Notes: generated by a model not told the origin, from the letters alone. 11,050 bases of DNA from SURF-24 sp964537965 (GCA_964537965.1 CAZIDB010000161.1:1-11050), one strand, 5' to 3'. Numbered from the stretch's first letter, positions 1-7,604 are shown. Translations and numbers: made by a program.

Positions 1-956
1 AATTAAAGGAAGCGAAAGCAATTAAACCAGTGAATGATAAATCAAACCGGGAAATTGAAAAACGAAAGAAAAAAGTTGAGATAAAATCTGAAGAATTGTT
101 GTTTTCAAGTAAACCGGAGATTTTTTGGAAAAGACATAAACTATCCATCCTGTTTGTTTTTATTGCTTTATTAATTTGTGCAGCCGGTGTAATATATTTT
201 TCTTATTTCTATAATAAAAGTACATCACCCTGGCAAATTATTGGATATAGTGGTAGTTATCATTTTTCGGAACAAAAAAATTCACGAGATAATTTTTATC
301 TTAATCAAAAAATAATTACTGATGCAATCAGCGGCGTTGTAATCGCTATTCCGAAACTTGGCAAATTGAGTTTAGAGCAGCTTACGGAAATCCAGTTGGT
401 AAATGATAAAGAAAACTCAAGCAGAATTTTTCTTTATAAGGGGAAAGTTAAGGTCTCTACATTCATTCCCAAAAAACATTTTTCTGTTGAAACAATGAAT
501 GCTGCTTTTACAGAAAATCTAACCAACTTTTCGGTTGAGCAAATGTCATCAGGCATTACTCACGTTGAAATAAATTCCGGTTCACTTACAATAAGTACTT
601 TAAACAAAGTTTTCAGGTTACCCGGCAAATACAAGTGTGATATTCTTACGAAGAACAGCTATAATATTCCGGTTCATATGAATACAAGTGTTAACTTTTT
701 ACACGGACTTAAAGAGTTTGAACTTGGAAATATTAATTTTGAAATCATATCCCGGATACTTGATGCGGCATCAGTTAAAGATATTTTTTCTTTATGGCAT
801 CTAATTAAAAAAGCAAACAGAATTTACAGACCGATAATTTTTGACAGGCTCAATTCGCTATCACCCGCACCTGAAAAGGTAACAAAAGAAGGTGTTATGC
901 AACTGAATGATGAGATGATGAACACCTGGTTAGATAAAATGATTTCACAGGTTTGA
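1..956 (+). CDS. FecR-domain membrane protein, probable anti-sigma factor type (5' partial)
   Basis: This looks like the membrane and periplasmic part of a zinc-finger/FecR anti-sigma-like protein. The reading frame stays open to the left edge of the window (codons from base 3). The first possible start, a GTG at 30, has no ribosome binding site, so the true N-terminus probably lies outside. Counting from that GTG, residues 1-35 are basic and hydrophilic and a single membrane helix spans about 38-60. A FecR-like beta domain covers about 67-190, with the pattern GVVIAIPKLGKLSLEQLTEIQLV, FLYKGKV and FSVET...GSLTIS. The C-terminal block (about 250-303, DIFSLWHLIKK...R...FDRLNSLSPAPEKVTKEGV) resembles the tail found after FecR in zf-HC2/FecR proteins of other phyla. 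In such families the missing N-terminus carries a zinc finger that holds an ECF sigma factor; here that is inference. The gene ends 7 nt from the dnaX stop, tail to tail. Confidence 0.75.
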   Translation, partial: LKEAKAIKPVNDKSNREIEKRKKKVEIKSEELLFSSKPEIFWKRHKLSILFVFIALLICAAGVIYFSYFYNKSTSPWQIIGYSGSYHFSEQKNSRDNFYLNQKIITDAISGVVIAIPKLGKLSLEQLTEIQLVNDKENSSRIFLYKGKVKVSTFIPKKHFSVETMNAAFTENLTNFSVEQMSSGITHVEINSGSLTISTLNKVFRLPGKYKCDILTKNSYNIPVHMNTSVNFLHGLKEFELGNINFEIISRILDAASVKDIFSLWHLIKKANRIYRPIIFDRLNSLSPAPEKVTKEGVMQLNDEMMNTWLDKMISQV

Positions 957-963
957 AACTAAG

Positions 964-2610
964 TTACTCTAATTCTTCTCCCCCAAGTTCATTTATAATT
1001 GCATTAATTAAGTCGCTATTAACCTTTCCGTTTGCGTTGTTCACCCTGCTGCCGGAATTATTTAATAAGTTAATTTGAGTCTCAGAATTTTCCTGCTGAT
1101 TTATCTGGTATTGACCACCAAAGAAATCATTTACTTTCCCATCAAGATATTTTTTGTTCTGTTCAAGTATTGATTTTATTGATGGGTCGTTGGTGCTTAC
1201 ATTCAGATTACTCCCGGCAGACCCAAGAAATTGAAGGTTTGAAAGAGCAGAGCCGACGACAAGTTTTTCCTGGTTAACAGATTTTACAAAACTTTTCCAT
1301 TTCGTAGTGAGATCCTGTGCAGAATAATTTGCCGCACTGAAAGAATCTTTGTTGAAATTCCGAATATCAGGTTTTGGTTCGTTAAAAGATTTACCCTGAT
1401 TTTCTTCCGGTTGGAAGAAAGTTGGTGCAGCGTATGTATTTTTATATTCTTTAACTTCACCCTGAGTATTTACACGTTTTTTAAGATCATCTAATTTTTC
1501 AAGCGCTTCTTTAATTGAAATTGATTTTTCCATTCCGATTAAGTGACTTAAAGAAACTTCTATTTTCAATCTCTGGTTTACTGCGTAACGCAATTCCTGG
1601 AAAGTTTTATTCAGAAAGCCGAGAATTCTTAGTAAATCACTTTCAGAATATTTTCCCCTGTAAGCAAAATATCTTTCAAGGTAAATTTCTGCCGATTCAA
1701 TTAATTCTGTTTTACCTGTAACCACAACTGTTAAAATATTTCTAAAGTGTTCAATCAAGCCGTTTGTAAAATCAATAAAATTCCAGCCTTTATCAAATAC
1801 CTGTTTGGTAACTTCAAAAGCGGTGGCAAAATTTTTATTCAGTATCGAATCGGAAATCTGGAAATAAACTTCATCATCAATAAGGTTGAGCATTGTACTT
1901 AATGTTGAGGATTCAACTTTACCTTCGCTGTAGGATGCAATCTGGTCAAACAAGCTTTCGGCATCGCGTAAAGCACCGTCAGCTTTCTTTGCAATTATGG
2001 TTAGCGATTGATCATCAATATCAATTTTCTCCTCTTCGGCAATTTTTTTCAACAGATTTTTAATTGCATGCATTTCAATTCTTCTGAAATCAAAACGCTG
2101 GCAGCGGGAAATAATTGTTAAAGGAACCTTATGTACATCTGTCGTAGCAAAAATAAATATCGTATGCTCAGGCGGTTCTTCAAGAGTCTTTAACAAAGCA
2201 TTGAATGACTCTGTTGTAAGCATATGAACTTCATCAATAATGTAAACTTTGTACTTCCCTTTCGTAGGCGCATATTTTACTGATTCACGAAGTGTTCTGA
2301 TTTCATCAATCCTTCTGTTAGATGCTCCGTCTATCTCGATAATATCAAGAGACTGGTTTGAATCAAATGAGCGGCACATTTCGCATTCATTGCAAGGCTC
2401 CGCGTCTACAGGTGAAAGACAGTTTAATGATTTGGCTAAAATTCTTGCTGTTGTGGTTTTGCCAACACCTCTTGGACCTGCAAATATAAATGCGTGAGCA
2501 ATTCGCTTATTCTTAATTGCATTTTTTAAAGTTGTAGTAATATGTTCCTGGCCAATAACATCTTCAAATCTTGCAGGGCGCCATTTCCTTGCTGTCACTA
2601 CGAAATTCAT
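964..2610 (-). CDS. dnaX: DNA polymerase III subunit gamma/tau (clamp loader)
   Basis: DnaX is the ATPase core of the clamp loader, which opens the sliding clamp and loads it on primed DNA. The 548-residue protein has the full family layout. It begins FVVTARKWRPARFEDVIGQ and has Walker A GPRGVGKTT at 45-53. The four zinc-module cysteines are C64, C73, C76 and C79. Walker B with DEVH lies at 126-129, the sensor-1 stretch FIFATTD at 152-158, and the SRC arginine finger at R169. The lid and oligomerisation domains run to about residue 370. After that come a low-complexity, Asn/Gln-rich linker and a C-terminal tau-like domain (about 430-510). The length is near that of Bacillus DnaX and shorter than E. 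coli tau. The ATG follows the upstream reductase stop by 7 nt, with a modest AGAG ribosome site overlapping that stop, so it is probably co-transcribed with lon. A run of six A at codons 377-378 is a possible frameshift site. Confidence 0.97.
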   Translation of the reverse strand: MNFVVTARKWRPARFEDVIGQEHITTTLKNAIKNKRIAHAFIFAGPRGVGKTTTARILAKSLNCLSPVDAEPCNECEMCRSFDSNQSLDIIEIDGASNRRIDEIRTLRESVKYAPTKGKYKVYIIDEVHMLTTESFNALLKTLEEPPEHTIFIFATTDVHKVPLTIISRCQRFDFRRIEMHAIKNLLKKIAEEEKIDIDDQSLTIIAKKADGALRDAESLFDQIASYSEGKVESSTLSTMLNLIDDEVYFQISDSILNKNFATAFEVTKQVFDKGWNFIDFTNGLIEHFRNILTVVVTGKTELIESAEIYLERYFAYRGKYSESDLLRILGFLNKTFQELRYAVNQRLKIEVSLSHLIGMEKSISIKEALEKLDDLKKRVNTQGEVKEYKNTYAAPTFFQPEENQGKSFNEPKPDIRNFNKDSFSAANYSAQDLTTKWKSFVKSVNQEKLVVGSALSNLQFLGSAGSNLNVSTNDPSIKSILEQNKKYLDGKVNDFFGGQYQINQQENSETQINLLNNSGSRVNNANGKVNSDLINAIINELGGEELE

Positions 2611-2617
2611 AATTTCT

Positions 2618-3124
2618 CTACAGAATTATTTTCTTAAAATTTATTTTCGATTTAAGTATTTCAATTAATTTTTCAAGATAAAACTTATCGGTCTCATCAA
2701 ATGAATTATAACTTGTGCTGTCTAAGTCCAGGACGCCAATTAAGTTTTCATCATTAATTATTGGTACAACTATTTCAGATCGCGACTCAGAATCGCATGC
2801 AATATGACCGGGAAACTCATCAACATCTTTTACAATTATTGTTTCTCTTCGCTCTACCGAAACGCCGCAAACTCCATTTCCAATATCAATATTCGTACAT
2901 GCAACCTTTCCCTGGAATGGACCGAGCACCAATTTATTTCCGTCGAACAGATAAAATCCAACCCAGCTTACTTTATCAAAAGATTGTTTAACAGCAGCCG
3001 TAAAGTTCGCAAGGTTAGATAAATAATTATCCTCTTCATTCATCAGGTTTTCAACCTGGGGAATCAGAGTAATATATTTTTCCTTATCGCTCAAATCTTT
3101 ATTTATTAAAATCGTTTCAGACAA
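2618..3124 (-). CDS. msrC: Free methionine-(R)-sulfoxide reductase (GAF-domain, fRMsr)
   Basis: This enzyme reduces free methionine-R-sulfoxide in the cytoplasm, using cysteines in a GAF fold with thioredoxin as the usual electron donor. Starting at the TTG at 3124 gives 168 residues, close to the E. coli YebR/MsrC length. The three catalytic-pocket cysteines are present at C76 (GKVAC), C86 (GNGVCG) and C110 (HIACDSESRSEIVVP). Their spacing of 10 and 24 residues is the same as in the E. coli enzyme (84, 94, 118). The GAF core also shows SWVGFYL and LIGVLDLDS. A longer reading from 3208 would overlap the lon 3' end by about 80 nt and add a basic tail not typical of the family. The TTG begins one base after the lon stop and has an AGAAG-like site in front, which suggests translational coupling to lon. 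Family assignment is firm; the start choice is an inference. Confidence 0.92.
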   Translation of the reverse strand: MSETILINKDLSDKEKYITLIPQVENLMNEEDNYLSNLANFTAAVKQSFDKVSWVGFYLFDGNKLVLGPFQGKVACTNIDIGNGVCGVSVERRETIIVKDVDEFPGHIACDSESRSEIVVPIINDENLIGVLDLDSTSYNSFDETDKFYLEKLIEILKSKINFKKIIL

Positions 3125-3125
3125 C

Positions 3126-5552
3126 TTACTTCTTTTTTCCAGTTTTACTTTTTTTCGGTTTATCTTCATCATAGAAGACATATTTAATTGCATCAACAAT
3201 CTTTTCAACAGGAATTATCTTTAAACCATCTTTAACTTCAGATGGAATTTCAAGAAGATCCTTTTCATTTTCTTTGGGAATAAGAACGGTTGTAATGCCG
3301 CTTCTTTTTGCTGCCAGCAGCTTTTCATTCAATCCGCCGATTGGCAGAACATTTCCTCTTAAAGTAATTTCACCTGTCATAGCAACATCGCTTCTTGCGG
3401 CTTTTCCACTAAATGAAGAGTACAATGCCATTGCCATTGTTATACCTGCAGAAGGTCCATCTTTTGGAATTGCACCTTCCGGTAAGTGAATATGAATTTC
3501 TTTCCCTTTATAAAAATTGGGATTGAGTTTAAGCGTTTTGGCATTTGAACGGATATAACTTAAAGCTGCCAAACCGGATTCTTTCATAACATCACCAAGC
3601 TGACCGGTAAGAATAAGTTTTTCCACACCGTTCATAACAGTTGCATCAACGTTAAGTATTTCACCGCCAACGCTTGTCCATGCTAATCCAACAACACTGC
3701 CAATTCTTTTTCCCTTGTCTGTCTTCCTTCTTCTGAATTTGGGAACGCCAAGATATTCCATAACTTTATCTTCGTTAACAATATTATGGAGTGATTTTCT
3801 CCCATTTCCATTCTTTAATTGAATAAGGACAATTTCCCTTGCAGTTTTTCTGCACACAGTTGCAATTTCTCTTTCCATATTTCTAACGCCGGCTTCACGC
3901 GTATATTCGGAAATAATTTTAAGAACTGCTGGATCAGTAAAATTAATTTTCTGGTCGGTTAATCCATGAGCGTTAAACTGCTTTGGTATTAAATGCCGTT
4001 TTGCAATCTCAAGTTTTTCGTGATCAAGATATCCGGGCAATTCAATTATTTCCATCCTGTCCTGAAGCGGCAGAGGTATGTTGTATTTAATATTTGCAGT
4101 AGTAATAAACATTACCTGGGATAAGTCATAATCAAGATCCATATAATGATCATTAAAAGTATGGTTCTGTTCAGGATCCAATACTTCCAGCAATGCAGAT
4201 GATGGATCACCGCGGAAATCCATACTCATCTTATCAATTTCATCAAGTAATAGAACAGGATTTATACTTCCCGCTTTTTTCATTGATTGAATTATTTTAC
4301 CCGGCATAGAACCAATATAAGTTCTTCTGTGCCCGCGAATTTCTGCCTCGTCTCTAACTCCACCAAGACTAACGCGCACAAAATTCCTTCCCAATGCTCT
4401 TGCTATTGATTTTCCAAGTGAAGTTTTTCCAACTCCCGGAGGGCCGACAAAACAAAGTATCTGTCCCTTCATTTGCTTAACAAGATTCAGTACCGCAATA
4501 TATTCAACAATTCTTTCTTTGGGTTTATCCAGACCGAAGTGGTCTTCATCTAAAATTTTACGCACGTAGGTTATATCAAGATTGTCCTTCGTCTTTTTAT
4601 TCCAGGGAACTTCAAGAATCCAGTCAAGATAATTCCTGATTACTGTAGATTCAGGTGACATTGGCGGAGTTTTTTTCAGCTTATTAAATTCTTCCATCGC
4701 CCTGTCTTCAGCATCCTTGGGCATCTTTGCCTTTTTAATTCTTTCCTTAATACGGTTAAGCTCAGGGCTGTTATCTTCATCGTCACCAAGTTCATCCTGT
4801 AAAATTCTTATCTGTTCCTGTATTATAAATTTTCTCTGGGTCTTTGCAATATTCTCCTGAACCTTATGCTCAATTTCTTTTTCCACTTTCAGAATATCAA
4901 TTTCAGAATTTAAGATCTTGATTATCTCGTAAAGCTGATCTTTGATGGTGAACTGTTGAAGTATTTTTTGTTTAACCTCAATGTTCTGTGTAATATTTGC
5001 CGCAACATAGAAAAGCTTTCTATCCGGTTCATCAATATTGTCATATGCATTCAGCGCCTCGGCAGGAATTGTCCTGTTAATCTTAACATATTCCTTAAAC
5101 AAAGCAGTCATCTGGCGGATAAGAGCATTCATCTCAACCTTATCATCTTCCTGCGGAACAATAATTTCAAGTTCACATTCAAAAAACTCCTGGTTTTCCG
5201 TAAAGTTTAAAATCTTACCCTGGATTATACCATCTACAAGAATCTTCATTAATCCGTTTGGTAGTTTTAGAATCTGGATAATCTTTGCGACGGTTCCGTC
5301 AAGATAAATATCTTCTTTCTTAGGGTCTTCGATGTTAGCTTTTTTCTGTGCTGCAAGAAAAATAAATTTTGATGTTTCCAGCGCAAAATTTGCAGCTTTG
5401 ATTGATTGTTCACGCCCAACGAGTACAGGAAAGATCATATATGGAAAGATCACGTTATCTCTTAAAGGTAAGATGGGAAGAACACGCGGAATCTCATAAA
5501 CAACCGAATTTTCCAATGCATCAGCAGGTTTTACATTATCTTTAATTTCCAA
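3126..5552 (-). CDS. lon: ATP-dependent Lon protease
   Basis: Lon is a cytoplasmic hexameric AAA+ serine protease that unfolds and degrades misfolded and short-lived regulatory proteins. The 808-residue sequence is complete. It has the N-terminal LON substrate domain (about 24-210, VLPILPLRDNVIFPYM) and a charged coiled-coil stretch (about 220-300). The ATPase has Walker A GPPGVGKT at 370-377, Walker B LLLDEID around 434-440, the arginine-finger region QDRM near 499 and sensor-2 GVRNMERE near 555-562. The protease domain ends the protein with catalytic S701 (PKDGPSAG) and K744 (LNEKLLAAKR), 43 residues apart as in E. coli Lon. The tail is lysine-rich. Translation starts at TTG: an in-frame TAA lies 18 nt upstream, a GGAG site sits 7 nt before the TTG, and the next Met (39) would cut into the conserved N-domain. 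It is the first gene of the lon-msrC-dnaX operon and has a candidate promoter at 5585-5616. Confidence 0.98.
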   Translation of the reverse strand: MEIKDNVKPADALENSVVYEIPRVLPILPLRDNVIFPYMIFPVLVGREQSIKAANFALETSKFIFLAAQKKANIEDPKKEDIYLDGTVAKIIQILKLPNGLMKILVDGIIQGKILNFTENQEFFECELEIIVPQEDDKVEMNALIRQMTALFKEYVKINRTIPAEALNAYDNIDEPDRKLFYVAANITQNIEVKQKILQQFTIKDQLYEIIKILNSEIDILKVEKEIEHKVQENIAKTQRKFIIQEQIRILQDELGDDEDNSPELNRIKERIKKAKMPKDAEDRAMEEFNKLKKTPPMSPESTVIRNYLDWILEVPWNKKTKDNLDITYVRKILDEDHFGLDKPKERIVEYIAVLNLVKQMKGQILCFVGPPGVGKTSLGKSIARALGRNFVRVSLGGVRDEAEIRGHRRTYIGSMPGKIIQSMKKAGSINPVLLLDEIDKMSMDFRGDPSSALLEVLDPEQNHTFNDHYMDLDYDLSQVMFITTANIKYNIPLPLQDRMEIIELPGYLDHEKLEIAKRHLIPKQFNAHGLTDQKINFTDPAVLKIISEYTREAGVRNMEREIATVCRKTAREIVLIQLKNGNGRKSLHNIVNEDKVMEYLGVPKFRRRKTDKGKRIGSVVGLAWTSVGGEILNVDATVMNGVEKLILTGQLGDVMKESGLAALSYIRSNAKTLKLNPNFYKGKEIHIHLPEGAIPKDGPSAGITMAMALYSSFSGKAARSDVAMTGEITLRGNVLPIGGLNEKLLAAKRSGITTVLIPKENEKDLLEIPSEVKDGLKIIPVEKIVDAIKYVFYDEDKPKKSKTGKKK

Positions 5553-5584
5553 GTTTTGACTCCAGTTTTACATAAAATTTCGTT

Positions 5585-5616
5585 CAAAATATACCAAATA
5601 ATAAATAGGCTATCAA
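5585..5616 (-). promoter_or_regulatory. Candidate lon operon promoter (Bacteroidota type)
   Basis: Reading the minus strand, a TTG at 5616-5614 is followed after 20 nt by TATATTTTG (5593-5585). This resembles the Bacteroidota TTG/TAnnTTTG promoter with one extra base in the -7 box. Transcription would begin near 5578, giving a leader of about 25 nt before the lon TTG. No CIRCE or other heat-shock operator was seen near it. It is a pattern match only. Confidence 0.4.
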
Positions 5617-5721
5617 GGAATGTAAAACTAAGTGCATTCTTCATTCATTTAAATATGAAAATACTTTTAATAATAACATAAACTCTCTCTTAATTCCGAT
5701 TTAGAAAAAGAAAACACTTCT

Positions 5722-5841
5722 TTATTTTAAACTAAACTCACCCCAACCTGCTATCGCAGGTTTTCCCCCTGCCTGCGGCAAGGCTCTCTTACAAGAGAGG
5801 GGATTTTTGTCGTTCCATTAGCGAGGGGTGAGTTAAAATAA
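5722..5841. repeat. Palindromic dispersed-repeat/MITE-like element
   Basis: The element is bounded by perfect 10-bp inverted repeats, AACTCACCCC (5735-5744) and GGGGTGAGTT (5825-5834). The symmetry continues outward, TTATTTTAA (5722-5730) against TTAAAATAA (5833-5841), broken by a small TAAAC tandem duplication on the left (5728-5737). Inside are a perfect 7-bp hairpin, AACCTGC/GCAGGTT with a TATC loop (5745-5762), a short GCCT/AGGC stem (5771-5784), and a CTCTCT/AGAGAG hairpin (5784-5799). It is far richer in G and C than its surroundings and encodes no protein beyond a 9-codon frame. It lies upstream of the lon promoter, so it is probably not in the lon leader. Elements of this look (CTCACCCC ends with inner C/T-rich hairpins) are known as multi-copy repeats in related genomes. 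Copy number here cannot be seen. Confidence 0.65.
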
Positions 5842-6002
5842 TCCTTTTTGTTTTTCACCTATTTGGTGAATTCTTTTTGTTCTCCTCTTTTCTTTATTCC
5901 TTGCTGAATAATTCATTTCTATAATTCTATATCTGAATTAACATAAACTCCCGGCTATTGCCCAAAATAGATTATTTCATTTCAGCGGCAGATTCTTTTG
6001 CT
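5842..6002. other. Non-coding remainder of the lon-phosphatase intergenic region
   Basis: Together with 5617-5721, this stretch makes up the rest of the 482-bp divergent gap. I see no gene in it. It contains a pyrimidine-rich run on the plus strand (about 5843-5910) and a 6-bp hairpin, TTCACC/GGTGAA (5854-5870). It also holds one copy of a 12-nt direct repeat, TAACATAAACTC (5939-5950); the other copy is at 5674-5685. Confidence 0.5.
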
Positions 6003-6010
6003 TAAATTTG
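6003..6010 (+). promoter_or_regulatory. Candidate -7 element for the phosphatase gene
   Basis: TAAATTTG matches the Bacteroidota -7 consensus TAnnTTTG exactly, and transcription would start about 18 nt before the ATG at 6035. No TTG sits at the usual distance upstream, so the -33 side is weak. The site overlaps an alternative TTG start at 6008, which argues that translation begins at 6035 instead. Confidence 0.4.
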
Positions 6011-6034
6011 CGTAACAAAATTAAGTTATATAAA

Positions 6035-6814
6035 ATGATTAACGACATAATTCAAATTGCTAAAGAAGCCGGTGAAATAATCAGAGGTTCATACCGGCAG
6101 AATTTTAATGTTGAGTTTAAAACAAACCACACAAACCTTGTAACTGAAGTTGATAAAAAATCCGAACAGCTTATTATTGATTTCATTAATAAAAAATACC
6201 CGGGACATGGAATACTTGCCGAAGAATCCGGTGGCAACTATAAAAACAAAGAATATATTTGGGTAATTGATCCGCTTGATGGTACAACAAACTTTGCACA
6301 CGGCTTACCAATCTTTTCAGTTTCAATTGGTGTTGTTAAGAATAATGAAATTATAGCCGGGATTGTTTACAATGTAATGCGTGATGCATTGTATTCTGCC
6401 GAAAAAGGAAATGGCTCATTCTGTAATGAAAGGAAATTAAAAGTAAGTGAGAATGAGATACTTGCACACGGCTTGCTTGTTACCGGTTTTCCATATAACA
6501 TATCGGAAAACCCGGATAATGCAATTGAGTTATTCGCAGCTTTCCTAAAATCATCAAGAGCAGTAAGAAGACTTGGCTCTGCTGCAATTGATCTTTGCTA
6601 TGTTGCAGACGGAATCTTTGATGGTTTCTGGGAAGTGAATCTTAATCCATGGGATATTTGCGCAGGTAAGCTGATACTTGAAGAAGCAGGCGGATTATTT
6701 ACGGATTTTCACGGGAACAGAAAAGACATCTTCAATAAACAAACACTTGCTTCGAATGGTAATATCCACAAACAGATGATGGACATAATAGAAAGGACTA
6801 ACAGGCAATTATAA
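6035..6814 (+). CDS. Inositol monophosphatase family protein
   Basis: A magnesium-dependent sugar or inositol phosphate phosphatase of the IMPase/SuhB family, expected in the cytoplasm. The 259 residues from the ATG match the usual family length. Metal ligands are present: E63-E64 in GILAEESGG, motif A DPLDGTTN at 79-86, and motif B NPWDICAG at 203-210 (D206). The conserved RRLGSAAIDLCYVADG stretch (177-192) is also there. Substrate cannot be told from sequence; inositol-1-phosphate, histidinol phosphate or another sugar phosphate are all possible in this family. A reading from the TTG at 6008 would add nine residues, but that codon lies in a good -7 promoter box and has no ribosome site, so the ATG at 6035 is preferred. 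The ATG itself also lacks a clear Shine-Dalgarno. It is divergent from lon and followed after 119 nt by a beta-barrel gene with its own ribosome site. Confidence 0.93.
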   Translation: MINDIIQIAKEAGEIIRGSYRQNFNVEFKTNHTNLVTEVDKKSEQLIIDFINKKYPGHGILAEESGGNYKNKEYIWVIDPLDGTTNFAHGLPIFSVSIGVVKNNEIIAGIVYNVMRDALYSAEKGNGSFCNERKLKVSENEILAHGLLVTGFPYNISENPDNAIELFAAFLKSSRAVRRLGSAAIDLCYVADGIFDGFWEVNLNPWDICAGKLILEEAGGLFTDFHGNRKDIFNKQTLASNGNIHKQMMDIIERTNRQL

Positions 6815-6840
6815 ATTCAACTTACAGAAAATGAGTATAA

Positions 6841-6848
6841 TAATTTTG
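6841..6848 (+). promoter_or_regulatory. Candidate -7 element for the beta-barrel gene
   Basis: TAATTTTG fits TAnnTTTG exactly and would give a leader of about 80 nt before the ATG at 6934. There is no TTG at the expected upstream distance, so the call rests on the -7 box alone. Confidence 0.3.
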
Positions 6849-6933
6849 ATATGGAAGGTTTATATTTCAACCGAAAAAAATTAACTCTTTATAAATCTTA
6901 CTAATTCTTTAACCTAATTTTTGGGAGGTCTTA

Positions 6934-7488
6934 ATGAAATTAAAGCGTTTACTTTTACTGATTGCATTCTTATCAATCTATTCAATTAACTTCAGCCAAT
7001 CCCCGTTGGACAAAGGGAATTACCAATTGGCTGGTAGCGTTTCATTTTCCAAATCAGAAGATAAAAATGAATCTTTTCACGATAAGTCTCTCTATATACA
7101 AGCATCACCCCAGCTATCCTATTTCGTAATTGATAATCTTCTTGTTGGCGGACTTCTATCATTTCGTTATAGCGAGTACGAATGGACTTCACCGGAATCT
7201 TATTTATCTGTATATAGGGCTTTAAGTGTTGGTCCATTGGTTAAATACTATTTCAGAACAGAAAGTGTTATTCCTTTTGTCGGAGCTTCTGCTTCGTATT
7301 TAAAGTATCTGGGGAAAGATGAATATGCATACTCATTAAGCTTTAGTGCAGGAGTAAATTATTTTATAGCCAAAAGCCTTGCGTTAGAACCATTTGTTCA
7401 GTATGATATGACAAATTATTATAAACCGGAATCAGACCAGAAAGAATTTTCTTTTGGTTTAAGACTGAATTATTTTATCATCAAATAA
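6934..7488 (+). CDS. Small outer-membrane beta-barrel protein
   Basis: A 184-residue secreted protein. Residues 1-21 are a signal peptide (basic KLKR, then a hydrophobic run to NFS), with likely cleavage before Q22. The mature part alternates polar and hydrophobic residues in strands ending in aromatic residues, for example LAGSVSFSKS, LYIQASPQLSYFVI, LLVGGLLSFRYS, LSVGPLVKYYF, VIPFVGASASYLKYL, LSFSAGVNYFIA, LALEPFVQYDMTNY and FSFGLRLNYFII. That is about the content of an eight-stranded barrel like the OMP_b-brl/OmpA-barrel families. No peptidoglycan-binding domain follows. The start is set by a strong GGGAGG site five bases upstream of the ATG. A hairpin terminator lies just after the stop. 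Function beyond an outer-membrane barrel is unknown. Confidence 0.85.
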   Translation: MKLKRLLLLIAFLSIYSINFSQSPLDKGNYQLAGSVSFSKSEDKNESFHDKSLYIQASPQLSYFVIDNLLVGGLLSFRYSEYEWTSPESYLSVYRALSVGPLVKYYFRTESVIPFVGASASYLKYLGKDEYAYSLSFSAGVNYFIAKSLALEPFVQYDMTNYYKPESDQKEFSFGLRLNYFIIK

Positions 7489-7501
7489 ATATTTAAACCA
7501 G

Positions 7502-7530
7502 GAAAGCCGGGATTCACTTTCCCGGTTTTC
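7502..7530 (+). terminator. Hairpin terminator after the beta-barrel gene
   Basis: GAAAGCCGGGA (7502-7512) pairs with TCCCGGTTTTC (7520-7530) through one G-U wobble around a 7-nt loop, 14 nt after the stop codon. The T-rich tail is short and interrupted (TTTTCTCATTTC), so it is a moderate intrinsic terminator for the plus-strand gene. Confidence 0.65.
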
Positions 7531-7604
7531 TCATTTCTGTATAGATCCTTATCTGTAACCTTCCTCAAAAAACATTTAAGAAAATTTACGAAGGTATTAT
7601 TCAC

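Noticed and set aside
2249..2497. Plus-strand open frame of 82 codons within dnaX
   Set aside because: It is antisense to the conserved Walker A, zinc module and Walker B region, has no ribosome site, and its protein resembles nothing.
3125..3208. Longer N-terminus for the methionine sulfoxide reductase, starting inside lon
   Set aside because: It would overlap lon by about 80 nt and add a basic tail outside the GAF fold. The TTG at 3124 gives the family's normal length.
4956..5307. Two overlapping plus-strand open frames inside lon
   Set aside because: They are antisense to the conserved Lon N-domain, and the real coding strand explains the region fully.
5783..5820. Nine-codon minus-strand frame (MERQKSPLL) inside the palindromic element
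   Set aside because: Too short, built from the hairpin sequence, and without a ribosome site.
5854..5870. Hairpin TTCACC/GGTGAA followed by a T-rich run, terminator-like on the plus strand
   Set aside because: Only 6 bp, the T run is interrupted, and no plus-strand gene ends upstream of it.
6008..6034. TTG start adding nine residues to the inositol monophosphatase
   Set aside because: The codon lies inside an exact TAnnTTTG promoter box and has no ribosome site. The ATG at 6035 fits the family N-terminus.
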